A stretch of 64,000 nucleotides of DNA from Pyrococcus kukulkanii (GTDB lineage: Archaea; Methanobacteriota_B; Thermococci; Thermococcales; Thermococcaceae), in contig NZ_JARRIB010000001.1 in the NCBI RefSeq assembly GCF_041647995.1, positions 558,001-622,000 of the forward strand, read 5' to 3'. Under the pieces are notes generated by a model. The model worked only from the letters and a program-made list of their open reading frames with translations. It had not been told where the DNA came from and did not search any database. Positions 1 through 9,018 of the stretch are shown here, one piece after another (position 1 is the first letter of the stretch; each line of letters starts with the position of its first letter). A program made the translations under genes and the position numbers.

Positions 1-221
1 GGTTCTCCACCTGTAACGTGGAAGTAATCAATTAGGAAAGAGTGTGAGGAAAGCTCCTCGAGCATTGCATCCCTGGGCAATTCGAAGCACCCCCTTCTTT
101 CGGCTATCCTCCAGTTGTGGCAGAATGGGCACTTGAGGTTGCACCCGCAGAGCCAAAGCGTAAAGGTGACCTTCCCGTGGACGTCAACCATGCTTACCGC
201 TTTCCACCCGCTGGTAAGCAT
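1..221 (-). CDS. nrdG: anaerobic ribonucleotide reductase activating protein, partial
   Basis: Only the N-terminal 73 residues or so lie in the window; the rest runs off the left edge. The start (MLTSGWKAVSMVDVHGK) follows the nrdD stop directly (TGAATG). The radical-SAM motif CNLKCPFC (CxxxCxxC) is visible at about residue 28, followed by HNW, and a GGE motif near the edge that normally contacts SAM. The family uses SAM and a 4Fe-4S cluster to put the glycyl radical on NrdD, and the gene order nrdD-nrdG fits that role. This is a member of the archaeal pflA-like NrdG group. Confidence 0.9.
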   Translation of the reverse strand, partial: MLTSGWKAVSMVDVHGKVTFTLWLCGCNLKCPFCHNWRIAERRGCFELPRDAMLEELSSHSFLIDYFHVTGGE

Positions 222-3200
222 TCAACCACCCCTGTAATGCCTCCTCGTCCAGAACTCCTTCTTCCTGAAGGGATTCCAGTTCTTCAAGGGCCTGTAGTAG
301 CCGATGATCCTGCTCCAGATCTCAACGTCCTCGCTTCCACACTTAGGACAGTGTGTATGCAGACCCGTGGTGGAGTAGCCGCACTTGTTGCAGATGGTTA
401 TCGCTGGAGTGTAGCTCCAGTAAACGAGCTCAGTCCTCATGAGCCTCTTGGTCAGCTTCGCGAGGGCCTCAGGATCGGGCTCCTCCCCCAGGAATATGTG
501 CATCATTACTCCTCCGGTGAAGCTCTTCTGAACTTTCTCCTCTATCCTTATCCTGTCGCCAAGCTCAAGAGAGCCGTAGTACGGGGCGATGCTCGTTGAA
601 TAAATCGGATTCTCCGGGTCGCTGAGGTATTCCCTAAGCTCTGGAAACTCCTTCAGGTCTTTTATGGCAAGCTTAGCTGCAGCACTTTCCCCAGGAACCT
701 CCTCAACGTTCCAAGGAGTTCCAGTTTTTCTCATCCATTCCCTAGCCTTTGAAGTCGCGAACTCAACCATTTCCTTCATAAGCTCAGCTGCCTTGAGCCA
801 GTCCCGTCTTGAACCTTCTGTCCAGAGCTTTGGATCGTTAAGGTAGATTGCCGCGGCCTCGGGAAGGCCCAAAATTCCAATCGTGTTGAAGTGGCTTGAG
901 GGGAACTCCTCGAGGTAGTTAACTATCATGCTGTACATGTGGGGATAGTTCCTTATAAGAGCCAGATATCTCTCCCTAAACCAGTCCGTGGTTATCTTAA
1001 CTACCTCTAGAACCCTCTCGTACTCCTCCCAGAACTTATCATCATCCCTCGCCTTAAGGGCTATCCTTGGAAGGTTAACTGTGGTGACGTTTACCGAGCC
1101 GGTAACGTCTGGCATGGCCCACAATCCGCCAAAACGCTGTCTCTCAAGTTTTTTAAGGGCCTCTTCCTCAACGCTCTTCCCGCTTAGGCCAAAGGCAAAG
1201 GCCATTTCACTTCTATCAATAGCTATCCTACAACAGTTGTGGGTTACTACGCCATCGCTATGAACGAAATGATGGAACTCCTCGACTTCCACGTCATAGA
1301 AGTGGTCCTCGACCTCAATCTCCTCGATGCTCTGAATCGCAACCCATCCAATTCCACCCTCGACATCATGATGGGATCTTGCGTATTTAGAATCTCCAAT
1401 CTTGCCCCTGTAGCTTCCAGGGAAATATACTACAACCGAGCCATCTCTATTCTTCCTGAAGTATGCCGACATCCCAGAAATTGACGCCAAGAATAAAGTA
1501 TCAAGGGCTAATCCCTCGTTCTTTATGTGCAACTCCCAAGATCCCCTCCTCCAATAACCATCACTCTCCAGTAACCCCCTAAGGAACGCTTTCCTAACCG
1601 AGGCAGGAGCTGAGAATATGAACCAGGGAATCCTCTTTTCGTGACTTAATCCAGACACGCCGTTATCATAGAGCGTTCTGGCAAGATAACTGTCATAAAT
1701 CCTGACATATGTGACGCTTTCCCACCTAGGGTCAACGCTGATCTTGGGCTCCTTCCCTAATACATTCCTCGAAAATTCTATTAGGAATTCTTTGATTTCC
1801 GTCTCTTCACTGTTTATTGAAAATTGAATGCCAGTTAGATAGTATCCGCCCCTATGCTTTTCCCCTCGAGTTCTACTCGCCATGTTAGAACTCCTGATTA
1901 ACGTCCCATCCCCATAGAAAAGCCCCAAAAAGTATCCAAATTTTTCGTCAACTTTAATTTTTCTGCCATCTTCTAGCTCTAATTCAACTTCCTCACCCGG
2001 CATTTCATACACTAGAATCGGTATCCTGTAAGGATGCTGCCCATGAGAACGCGTTAATAGTTCCTCAGCTTTCATTAGCCGAACCGATCTATCGTACTTT
2101 ACGTATACTGGAATTGGATGATCTGGTGAAACCACGATAACCCTGCCATCTACTAGATTTATCCGAATTGCCCTATTAAATTGCTTCCTCAAGAATCTCT
2201 TAACTTTCCTCCACCTGATTAACTTATTTTCAATATCAACTGCAAGCACCTCAACGTCTTCCTTCGGGAGGTACCACTCGGCACCATCCTCCTCTTTTGC
2301 CTCCAATGCTCCCGCGAATTTCTCAAAGAATTCCTCTATCGTTGAAATGAAGACCTTGCCTTTGTGCCTGTATATAATCCTTTCATCCTTATATAAGCAC
2401 ATTGCATAGCTCGCATCAGGGTCTACAACGTTCGTATTCAGCCAGTAGAAGCTTCCCCTCTTTGCTGCGGTTGTGAAGACAGCCTCGAACACCTCTGGGT
2501 CATTCCATATCATATCAGCGGTAACCATGAGCGTTGGGATAGGGAACGTAAAGGGCTGACCTATGGCGTCTCCCTCCCTAAGAACTTCGGTCAATGCTAT
2601 GAAGAATTCCTTAGCTTCCTTTTCGTACTCTCCCAAAGGCTCAACTTCCCTCCCGTCGTAAACAGCATGATCACCATCGAGCATTTTCTTTGGGGCATCG
2701 AGCGTTACCGTGAAGTTCGTGAAAGGTGTCTGGAGGCCAATCCTCGTTGGATAGTTTAGGTTGTAGACTAATCTTTGAATGTTCTGCCTTATCTTCCTTC
2801 TGTCAAGGTTTTCCTTCCTTATGAACGGCCCAGCGTACCACTCAACGCTACTAAAGGCCTGAGCTCCAGAGAAGTAGTGCTGAAGAGTTATCAGGTAATT
2901 TGCCACGTGGTCAACGAAGGTGTCGAAGTGCCTCGCGGGCCTTGAGATTATGGTGGGCGTCTTTAAGCCTTTCTTAAGCAACCTAGATATGCTGTGGCCC
3001 GTGCAGTAGGGAATGTAAAGACTGTATGGGAGCTTGTGGATGTAGATATCTCCATTAAAGTGGGCCTTTCTCCCAACCTCTGGAATCAGGTTTATGCTGT
3101 CCTTTAATGCTTCTTCCATAACATAGGCAAAGAAACCGCTCGGCCCAGGGTATCTATTTGCGTTTTCCAAGACGTCTAGGCTCCCCCACCTTGCATATTC

Positions 3201-3227
3201 GTGAATCATGTCTGAAACTTTTTCCAT
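222..3227 (-). CDS. nrdD: anaerobic (class III) ribonucleoside-triphosphate reductase, intein-containing
   Basis: The precursor has 1001 residues. Removing the intein (residues 277-664) leaves a mature enzyme of 613 residues, the normal size for an NrdD without an ATP-cone. The C-terminus carries a zinc site (C946, C949, C960, C963) and the glycyl-radical motif SRIIGYY with Gly976. The enzyme reduces NTPs to dNTPs without oxygen. NrdG follows with no gap. A short inverted repeat (CTTGGA-N7-TCCAAG, 3242-3260) lies just before the start and might be an operator. The start codon is preceded by a G-rich stretch (GGGGGG). Confidence 0.95.
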   Translation of the reverse strand: MEKVSDMIHEYARWGSLDVLENANRYPGPSGFFAYVMEEALKDSINLIPEVGRKAHFNGDIYIHKLPYSLYIPYCTGHSISRLLKKGLKTPTIISRPARHFDTFVDHVANYLITLQHYFSGAQAFSSVEWYAGPFIRKENLDRRKIRQNIQRLVYNLNYPTRIGLQTPFTNFTVTLDAPKKMLDGDHAVYDGREVEPLGEYEKEAKEFFIALTEVLREGDAIGQPFTFPIPTLMVTADMIWNDPEVFEAVFTTAAKRGSFYWLNTNVVDPDASYAMCLYKDERIIYRHKGKVFISTIEEFFEKFAGALEAKEEDGAEWYLPKEDVEVLAVDIENKLIRWRKVKRFLRKQFNRAIRINLVDGRVIVVSPDHPIPVYVKYDRSVRLMKAEELLTRSHGQHPYRIPILVYEMPGEEVELELEDGRKIKVDEKFGYFLGLFYGDGTLIRSSNMASRTRGEKHRGGYYLTGIQFSINSEETEIKEFLIEFSRNVLGKEPKISVDPRWESVTYVRIYDSYLARTLYDNGVSGLSHEKRIPWFIFSAPASVRKAFLRGLLESDGYWRRGSWELHIKNEGLALDTLFLASISGMSAYFRKNRDGSVVVYFPGSYRGKIGDSKYARSHHDVEGGIGWVAIQSIEEIEVEDHFYDVEVEEFHHFVHSDGVVTHNCCRIAIDRSEMAFAFGLSGKSVEEEALKKLERQRFGGLWAMPDVTGSVNVTTVNLPRIALKARDDDKFWEEYERVLEVVKITTDWFRERYLALIRNYPHMYSMIVNYLEEFPSSHFNTIGILGLPEAAAIYLNDPKLWTEGSRRDWLKAAELMKEMVEFATSKAREWMRKTGTPWNVEEVPGESAAAKLAIKDLKEFPELREYLSDPENPIYSTSIAPYYGSLELGDRIRIEEKVQKSFTGGVMMHIFLGEEPDPEALAKLTKRLMRTELVYWSYTPAITICNKCGYSTTGLHTHCPKCGSEDVEIWSRIIGYYRPLKNWNPFRKKEFWTRRHYRGG
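1236..2399 (-). other. intein with LAGLIDADG homing endonuclease inside NrdD
   Basis: Translated residues 277-664 (388 aa) interrupt NrdD. The segment begins with Cys277 (CLYKDERII) and ends with the block VVTHN, with Cys665 as the +1 nucleophile, so splicing would join YAM to CCRIAID. Block B (VSPDHPIPV) and two endonuclease motifs are visible: FGYFLGLFYGDG near residue 430 and FLRGLLESDGYW near 548. Both acidic residues are kept (D440, D556), so the nuclease may be active. The intein sits in a highly conserved part of the reductase next to a Cys pair, a common site for inteins. Confidence 0.93.
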
Positions 3228-3444
3228 ATTTTACCCCCCCTCTTGGATATTTTGTCCAAGTTTTTAGTATTTAATCCTCCAGTTATAGGAGTTATGGATA
3301 AAATAACCAACAAATTATCGAGAATTGAGACAAGGATATATCACAATGTCAAATATGAAGAAGAGAACCGCCAATTTGACAACATAATAGAAGTTAGACG
3401 TGGAAAACGAAAATCTAAAGAACAATATAATGTCATTCTGACAA

Positions 3445-4545
3445 CTAGATTATAGCCTCCTCTGTAGATTTGTCAAAGACATGAATCCTCTCAACATCCA
3501 TGACCACGTTTACTTCTTTCCCGACCTCCAGCGGGATGTGTCCTGGGAGCTTGACCTTGATGAGCTCATCACCAAGGACTACATGAACTATAGTGTCCGT
3601 ACCTAAAGCCTCAACGAAATCAACCCTGCCTTTAACTTTCGTCGTTCTCTTCATATGGGCCATCTCGCCGATTCCCTCAATTATCATGTGCTCTGGCCTT
3701 ATTCCAAAGAGAACATCCTTGCCCATGTAGTCCTTTAATAGATCCATTATATCGTGGGGTAGTTCTATCTTGAACCCTCTCCCCTCTAAGTAGTTCTCCC
3801 TAACTGACACTTCGAGGATGTTCATCTCAGGGGCACCAATGAACGTCGCAACGAACACCGACTTTGGATTCAGGTAAACCTCGGTTGGTGGACCAACTTG
3901 GAGCAACTTTCCTTGATTCATCACCGCTATCCTGTCTCCCATTGTCATTGCCTCAACTTGGTCGTGGGTTACGTAGATCGTGGTGACCTTGAGCCTTTGC
4001 TGGAGCTTCTTTATCTCGGCCCTCATCGCGACCCTTAACTTAGCGTCAAGGTTGCTTAAGGGTTCGTCCATTAGGAGAACGTCAGGCTCAACTACTATGG
4101 CTCTAGCAACTGCAACCCTCTGCCTCTGACCTCCAGAAAGTTGCGCTGGATACCTGTCAAGGAGGCTCTCTATCTGGAGAAGTTCAGCGGCCCATCTAAC
4201 TTTTTTGTCAATCTCTTGCTTTGAAAACTTCTTTATCCTCAGCGGAAAGGCTATATTGTCATAAACCGTCATGTGAGGCCAAACCGCATAGCTCTGGAAG
4301 ACCATGCTTATGTTCCTGTCCTTGGGTGGTAGGTAGGTTACATCCCTATCACCAAAGTATATCTTCCCCTCGGTTGGTTCTTCCAAGCCGGCTATCATTC
4401 TTAATGTTGTTGTCTTTCCACAACCGCTCGGCCCCAGCAAGACTAAGAATTCGCCATCCTTGATCGTTAGATTGAGTTTATTTACCGCAGTGAAGTCTCC
4501 AAACTTCTTTGTCAGGTTTTCAAGCCTAACCTCAACCATCCTCAA
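3445..4545 (-). CDS. ABC transporter ATP-binding protein, MalK/MsmX-like
   Basis: This 366-residue CUT1-type sugar ATPase has Walker A GPSGCGKTT (about residues 38-46), signature LSGGQRQRVAVARA (about 135), Walker B VLLMDEPLSNLD, a switch His in VTHDQ, and a C-terminal TOBE/OB regulatory half (from about 240). The family energises uptake of sugars through two permeases. It is the last gene of a four-gene minus-strand operon (binding protein, two permeases, ATPase) and starts directly after the preceding permease stop. The substrate cannot be told from the sequence. Confidence 0.93.
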   Translation of the reverse strand: MRMVEVRLENLTKKFGDFTAVNKLNLTIKDGEFLVLLGPSGCGKTTTLRMIAGLEEPTEGKIYFGDRDVTYLPPKDRNISMVFQSYAVWPHMTVYDNIAFPLRIKKFSKQEIDKKVRWAAELLQIESLLDRYPAQLSGGQRQRVAVARAIVVEPDVLLMDEPLSNLDAKLRVAMRAEIKKLQQRLKVTTIYVTHDQVEAMTMGDRIAVMNQGKLLQVGPPTEVYLNPKSVFVATFIGAPEMNILEVSVRENYLEGRGFKIELPHDIMDLLKDYMGKDVLFGIRPEHMIIEGIGEMAHMKRTTKVKGRVDFVEALGTDTIVHVVLGDELIKVKLPGHIPLEVGKEVNVVMDVERIHVFDKSTEEAII

Positions 4546-5379
4546 TCACCTCAAGGTTATTCCCCACATCGTCACGAGGTACCTCCTCGCGAAGAATATG
4601 AACAGCATCGCTGGAAGTATCATTATGAATGCAGCAGCGAATTTATAGTAGGCAGGAGCCGCACCTCCAGCCGCCCCGGCAACTATGGAGAGGATCTGGG
4701 CTGGAAGAGTTCTATTCTTCAGGGTTAAGATCGATGCTACGAATACCTCATTCCAGCTCATGACGAACGTGAACATTGCAGCAGCCGCTAATCCTGGAAG
4801 AGCCAAGGGGAGAGTAATGTTCTTGAAAGCACCGAACCTTGTTAGACCAAAAACCATCGCTGCTTCTTCTAGCTCCTTATCCACCCCAGCGAAAATGCTT
4901 GAAGTTATTAGGATTACGAAGGGGAGGGCCATTGCCGTGTGGGCTAAAGCAACTCCCAATAGTGTGTCAATTAAGTTTAGCTTTATGTACAGCACAACTA
5001 GAGGAATTGCCATAACAGGTATGGGAAACATCCTTAATGCGACTATGGAGAGCTTTATAGTGTCTTTACCCTTAAACGCGTACCTTGCAATCGCGTACCC
5101 TGCCGGAATGCCCAGGACAAAGCTTATTACAATGGTAAGAACGGCCACGATGACACTGTTCTTTATGCCATCCCAAGCTCCCAAAGTGAAGAGTATAGTC
5201 TTGACCCATTCTGTTGTAAAGTGCGTGGGAATTATCTTATGAGGATCGTAGTAGTCCTGCTTGGTTGAGAATGCATAGAGAGCAGAGACTATTATCGGAA
5301 TTAGGATCCACGCAACGACCGTGAAAATGAATGCATAAAAAGCCACTTTCTTTAGCATAAACTTAGTCTTGTCGTTCAT
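4546..5379 (-). CDS. ABC sugar transporter permease, MalG-like
   Basis: The 277-residue protein has about six hydrophobic segments and the EAA loop that docks on the ATPase (EEAAMVFGLTRFGAFKNITL, about residues 193-212). It starts inside the end of the upstream permease (ATGA overlap at 5376-5379), which indicates translational coupling. By family it forms the channel together with the MalF-like partner. An initial cytoplasmic lysine-rich segment (MNDKTKFMLKK) precedes the first membrane helix. Confidence 0.92.
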   Translation of the reverse strand: MNDKTKFMLKKVAFYAFIFTVVAWILIPIIVSALYAFSTKQDYYDPHKIIPTHFTTEWVKTILFTLGAWDGIKNSVIVAVLTIVISFVLGIPAGYAIARYAFKGKDTIKLSIVALRMFPIPVMAIPLVVLYIKLNLIDTLLGVALAHTAMALPFVILITSSIFAGVDKELEEAAMVFGLTRFGAFKNITLPLALPGLAAAAMFTFVMSWNEVFVASILTLKNRTLPAQILSIVAGAAGGAAPAYYKFAAAFIMILPAMLFIFFARRYLVTMWGITLR

Positions 5380-6224
5380 GTCCTCACCTCCAAGTACTCA
5401 GCTTTTAGGAACTTGACGTACAGTGCCCCAAGGATTATCGAGAGCAATGCGATAGTCAATGCATAAATTGACGCAACTCCATAGTCTTTAATTTCCGTCA
5501 ATTGATAGAATCCCTCTCCGGCCAGAACTGGAATATCTCTCCCTGCTAAGATCCAGACGACACCGAAGACCTGCATCGCAAACAGTGTTCTAATTATTAG
5601 GGCACTCTGGATGCTTGGTTTAAGCATTGGGATTACTATTTTCCTGAGCCTCGTCCAGTAACCAGCACCAAACACTTCAGCAGCTTCGAGGTACTCCCTA
5701 CTAATCATTTGCAATCCTGCAAGTATTATGACAAAGACTATGGCAGTAGCCCTCCACACCTCGGCTATAACTATGGCCAGAAACTCCATCATCCTATACT
5801 CGTAACCAAAGAAGTGGATCGGCTGGGAAACGAGGCCCAAGTTCAGAAGTAGCTTGTTCATAAAACCATAATCGGAAAGCATCGTGTACCAGATTAAGCC
5901 CGCAGCAACATCACTAATCGTTAGGGGAATTATCAAAGAATATATTGTAAAGTCTTTACCTCTAAATGCCCTATTAACTGCTAAAGCTAATATTAAAGCT
6001 AGAATTAACTGAACTGGCACGATAGCTACCGCAAGCAGTATAGTGTACTTGAGGGCCTGCCAAAAGGTCGGGTCAGAGGTAGCTCTTCTAACTGTCTCAA
6101 GAGAAAACGCCCCATTCTTTGTAAAAGCTAAGTAAAGAGCCTGAACTAGAGGATAACCAATAAAAAATAGAAGATATGCCACCGCTGGCAAGAGAAGCAA
6201 ATAAGGAACATGTTTTGCTTTCAT
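5376..6224 (-). CDS. ABC sugar transporter permease, MalF-like
   Basis: The 282-residue integral membrane protein has six predicted helices and the EAA motif EYLEAAEVFGAGYWTRLRKI around residue 177. It lacks the long periplasmic P2 loop of bacterial MalF, as is usual for archaeal CUT1 permeases. It pairs with the MalG-like permease encoded next, whose start overlaps its stop. The gap to the binding-protein gene upstream is 36 bases. Confidence 0.92.
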   Translation of the reverse strand: MKAKHVPYLLLLPAVAYLLFFIGYPLVQALYLAFTKNGAFSLETVRRATSDPTFWQALKYTILLAVAIVPVQLILALILALAVNRAFRGKDFTIYSLIIPLTISDVAAGLIWYTMLSDYGFMNKLLLNLGLVSQPIHFFGYEYRMMEFLAIVIAEVWRATAIVFVIILAGLQMISREYLEAAEVFGAGYWTRLRKIVIPMLKPSIQSALIIRTLFAMQVFGVVWILAGRDIPVLAGEGFYQLTEIKDYGVASIYALTIALLSIILGALYVKFLKAEYLEVRT

Positions 6225-6260
6225 GCCAACCCCTCCAAAGTTAAAAAGAAAAGGAGAGAA

Positions 6261-7547
6261 TCATGGCTCAGGAATTCCCTTCTCCTTGAAGAGATTGTGA
6301 AGTTTTGGCCCTAGCTCACTAATAACCTTCTGTGGATCCTCACCTTGGAGGATTATTCTCTTAAAGGCATCCCTGTAGATACCGCTGAACTCACCACCCT
6401 TCTCACCAAGGTTTGGAATCATGACAATTAAAGCATCCTTTGTTGATGATTGTGCAGTTACTCCCTCAACTAGAATCTTAAGTGGCCCCTCTGGAACGGC
6501 ATTAGCGGCTTCTTTTACTGTTGGGAAGAATCCTACCTTCTCTAGAACTTTAACCTGGGTTTCTGGCTGAGTAAGATAGTCAATGAGCTTCCAAGCCTCA
6601 TCTGGGTGTGGAGCGTTCTTTGGAATTGCAAGTCCTGCCAGCACTACAATGAACCCCCTGCCCTTCGGTCCCCTTGGAACTGGGACTACCACGAATTGGT
6701 CGGGCTTAGTCACAATGGCATTCTTTATTCTAGCTGTGTGATCCCAGGCAATTAGAACCTCACCCTGTAAGAGTGGGTCTGCCATTGCATCCCAGGTCGT
6801 TGATGCTGGATTAGTGTACTTCCAGAGCTCCTTGAAGTAGTTCCACATATCTATTGCCTCAGAGCTGTCGAACTTCTTAGCCTCATATCCTGTAAAGCTC
6901 GGATAGAGATAACCATGTATGAACCTGTGTAATAATCCTTTTGGCCCAGCCGGAAGCCCAAAGGCTTTCTTTCCAGTCTTTTCATAGATGTTCTTAACCC
7001 AAGCTAAGAGATTCTCATAGGTCCACTTCTCAGTTCCCTGGATAACATCCTGCTCGGTAAGTCCCGATGGGAGGTACTTAAAGGCTTCCTTGTTGACAAC
7101 CATAACATAGGTTGCACTCATCCATGGAACGTAGAAGACCTTACCGTTCCTATCGGTGGCGTAGTTCATGTAGCTCTCTATGAACGTTCTTCCTTGGAGG
7201 GTCTTTACCTTATCACTCAAATCAGTTAGCCAGCCCTTAGCATTAAAGTAATCAAGACCACCGTGAAGATCTGCAACAACGTCAATGGTCACTTGCCCAG
7301 ATTGCTCCTCACCTTCAAGCCTCGTTGCTAGATCAGAGTAACTTATGGGGATAAAATCGACATCAATGCTGGTCTTATCTTTAAAGGGCGGAATAAGCTC
7401 ATTTAGGACAAAAGCTCTTTCTTCTGGTGGATTCAGCTGTGTAGAAGCCCATACGATTTTCGTTGGCCCTCCCCCACCAATACATCCACTGACAAACACT
7501 GCTACAGCTAAGAGGAGGGCTGCTAAAATCCCAACAGCCTTCTTCAT
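6261..7547 (-). CDS. extracellular solute-binding lipoprotein of the sugar ABC importer
   Basis: This is a 428-residue cluster-B binding protein of the carbohydrate type. The N-terminus is a lipoprotein-like signal (lysines, hydrophobic core, then VSGCIGGGG with Cys22 as likely anchor) and a glycine linker. The body contains WAST...E...IPPF and a C-terminal hinge region typical of sugar-binding proteins. It is first in the operon, as expected for the most abundant component. A ribosome site (GGTGAG) precedes the start and AT-rich TATA-like sequences lie at about 7561-7597. I see no TrmBL1 motif (TATCAC-N5-GTGATA) upstream. The ligand is unknown; a trehalose/maltose-type sugar is possible but not shown. 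Confidence 0.9.
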   Translation of the reverse strand: MKKAVGILAALLLAVAVFVSGCIGGGGPTKIVWASTQLNPPEERAFVLNELIPPFKDKTSIDVDFIPISYSDLATRLEGEEQSGQVTIDVVADLHGGLDYFNAKGWLTDLSDKVKTLQGRTFIESYMNYATDRNGKVFYVPWMSATYVMVVNKEAFKYLPSGLTEQDVIQGTEKWTYENLLAWVKNIYEKTGKKAFGLPAGPKGLLHRFIHGYLYPSFTGYEAKKFDSSEAIDMWNYFKELWKYTNPASTTWDAMADPLLQGEVLIAWDHTARIKNAIVTKPDQFVVVPVPRGPKGRGFIVVLAGLAIPKNAPHPDEAWKLIDYLTQPETQVKVLEKVGFFPTVKEAANAVPEGPLKILVEGVTAQSSTKDALIVMIPNLGEKGGEFSGIYRDAFKRIILQGEDPQKVISELGPKLHNLFKEKGIPEP

Positions 7548-7700
7548 ATTTACTCACCAAGGTATATAAAATGCACACACCTTTATTTATTTTTCCCTCT
7601 GAAACTTCATTTTCCCAAAATGGGCTTTAGACATGTCAATTTCAATCTGAAAAGGTTGACTCTAGATTTTTGACATAAATCCTAACATTTTTAATACTAA

Positions 7701-7714
7701 TTAGGCTAGCCTAA
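7701..7714. promoter_or_regulatory. perfect 14-bp palindrome, DtxR/IdeR-box-like operator
   Basis: TTAGGCTAGCCTAA is a perfect palindrome 12 bases before the TPR gene start and just downstream of a TATA-like TTTTTAATAC (7688-7697). It resembles the core of bacterial iron-dependent repressor boxes (TTAGGnTAnCCTAA). Its place at the likely transcription start suggests a repressor site. The regulator is not in the window. Confidence 0.5.
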
Positions 7715-7726
7715 ACGGGGATAAAG

Positions 7727-8746
7727 ATGAAAGAGATTACAAGAGAGTGGGAGAACGCGATAAAAGAAAAGAACTGTGAAAAGCTCCTTGAGATTATTGA
7801 AGATTACCTAGACATAATAGAAGAGGAAGAACAGTTGAAAAAGGAGCTGGAAAGGGCAGGACAAGTTGCAATAGAATGCGAGAACTTTGATTTAATCCAC
7901 GAAATCGCACACACGTACGAGCACTTAGGGGAAACAGAAAAAGGAATAGAATTGTACAAAAAGGTTGTTGAAAAAAGGAAAGGTAAAGACAGAGAGGAGT
8001 ACGCGGAAGCACTTTATTACCTAGCTGATGCGTATGAGCACTTTGGGATGCCTGAAGAGGCCCTAAAAGCCTATGAAGAACTCCTTAAGGTAGAGGAAGA
8101 ACTAGGAAATGAGAAGGAGAAGGCACTAACACTTGCCAACATCGCGATCGTTAAGGATGAGCTCGAAGAGACGGAAGAGGCAATAAGAATAATGGAGAAG
8201 GCGAGGAACATCTTCGCAAAGCTAAATGACGAGAAGAACTACCTTATAAGCCTGATCGACCTAGCCCACTTCCACTACGAGCTAGGAGAGTACGAGAAGG
8301 CAATGAAACTTATACAAGAAGTCCTAAGGAACCCCATAGATGAGGAGATAGAGGTTCACTCAAGGCTCGTTGAGAGTGAAATATACGCGGGAAGAGGAGA
8401 GAACAAGAAAGCTGCTTTAAGCTTAAGAAAGGCGCTTCAGAGGGCGGAGAGTGATGAAGATCTATATGGGATTGCATTCGAGTCAGTCCTCGAGTTTATT
8501 GAGGGGCTCTTCAACGAATCAAACTATCAGGCCTTAAAAGATGTAGCCCCAGTATTCGCCGAGCTCTTTGAAGATGACACGAGACAGTTCTTCCAGGCGA
8601 TAGAGAAGCTTGCAGAGTGGAGACTTGGAAACGAAGAAGCAAAGAAAGAGTTCGAGGAGCTATATGGAAAAATAGAGAACGAAGATTTAAAGGCAATGCT
8701 TGACGAGTGGAAGAGGCCCAAGCTCAGTTTGGGTTTAAGCCTTTAA
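7727..8746 (+). CDS. TPR-repeat protein, cytoplasmic
   Basis: The 339-residue, strongly charged, all-helical protein consists of tetratricopeptide repeats. Clear repeat units are YAEALYYLADAYEHFGMPEEALKAYEELL-like segments around residues 85-120, 125-160 and 165-205, with the usual W/A-G-Y-A-P spacing. There is no signal peptide or catalytic motif, so it is likely a protein-protein scaffold. It stands alone, with its 3-prime end overlapping that of the convergent aEF-1beta gene by four bases. The palindrome at 7701-7714 lies in its promoter, so it may be metal- or stress-regulated; that is inference. Confidence 0.85.
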   Translation: MKEITREWENAIKEKNCEKLLEIIEDYLDIIEEEEQLKKELERAGQVAIECENFDLIHEIAHTYEHLGETEKGIELYKKVVEKRKGKDREEYAEALYYLADAYEHFGMPEEALKAYEELLKVEEELGNEKEKALTLANIAIVKDELEETEEAIRIMEKARNIFAKLNDEKNYLISLIDLAHFHYELGEYEKAMKLIQEVLRNPIDEEIEVHSRLVESEIYAGRGENKKAALSLRKALQRAESDEDLYGIAFESVLEFIEGLFNESNYQALKDVAPVFAELFEDDTRQFFQAIEKLAEWRLGNEEAKKEFEELYGKIENEDLKAMLDEWKRPKLSLGLSL

Positions 8747-9018
8747 ATCCTTGATACAGTCTCAACCTCAGCGCTCTCTACGTTCTCCACTTCTTTGAAC
8801 TTCTCCGCAACTTCATCGAATGAATAACCCTCTTCATCCTTTCCAAGGACGTAGAACTTTAGTGCAACTAAACCGAAGGCTATTGGCTCCCTCTCGACCT
8901 TTGCAAGGCCATACTTCTCTGGAATTACTGCCTTAAGCTTCTCCTCAAGCTCATCAAGGTTTACCTCTGGGTCGCTTGGCATTACCCTAATAACCCCAAC
9001 AAGGTTGAAGTCGCTCAT
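8743..9018 (-). CDS. ef1b: translation elongation factor aEF-1beta
   Basis: The 91-residue protein matches the archaeal EF-1B guanine-nucleotide exchange factor for aEF-1alpha in size and motifs: VIRVMPSDPEVNLDELEEKLK at the N-terminus, IAFGLVALKFYVLGKD in the middle and a ferredoxin-like fold ending VESAEVETVSR. It starts immediately after the stop of the small zinc protein upstream, so the two are co-transcribed. Confidence 0.95.
   Translation of the reverse strand: MSDFNLVGVIRVMPSDPEVNLDELEEKLKAVIPEKYGLAKVEREPIAFGLVALKFYVLGKDEEGYSFDEVAEKFKEVENVESAEVETVSRI

Noticed and set aside
3243-3455. A 70-residue open frame between nrdD and the ABC operon.
   Set aside because: It lacks a ribosome site and family features, and it crosses the nrdD promoter and ATPase end.
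7561-7726. TrmBL1 glycolytic motif upstream of the sugar ABC operon.
   Set aside because: I searched by eye for TATCAC-N5-GTGATA and did not find it.
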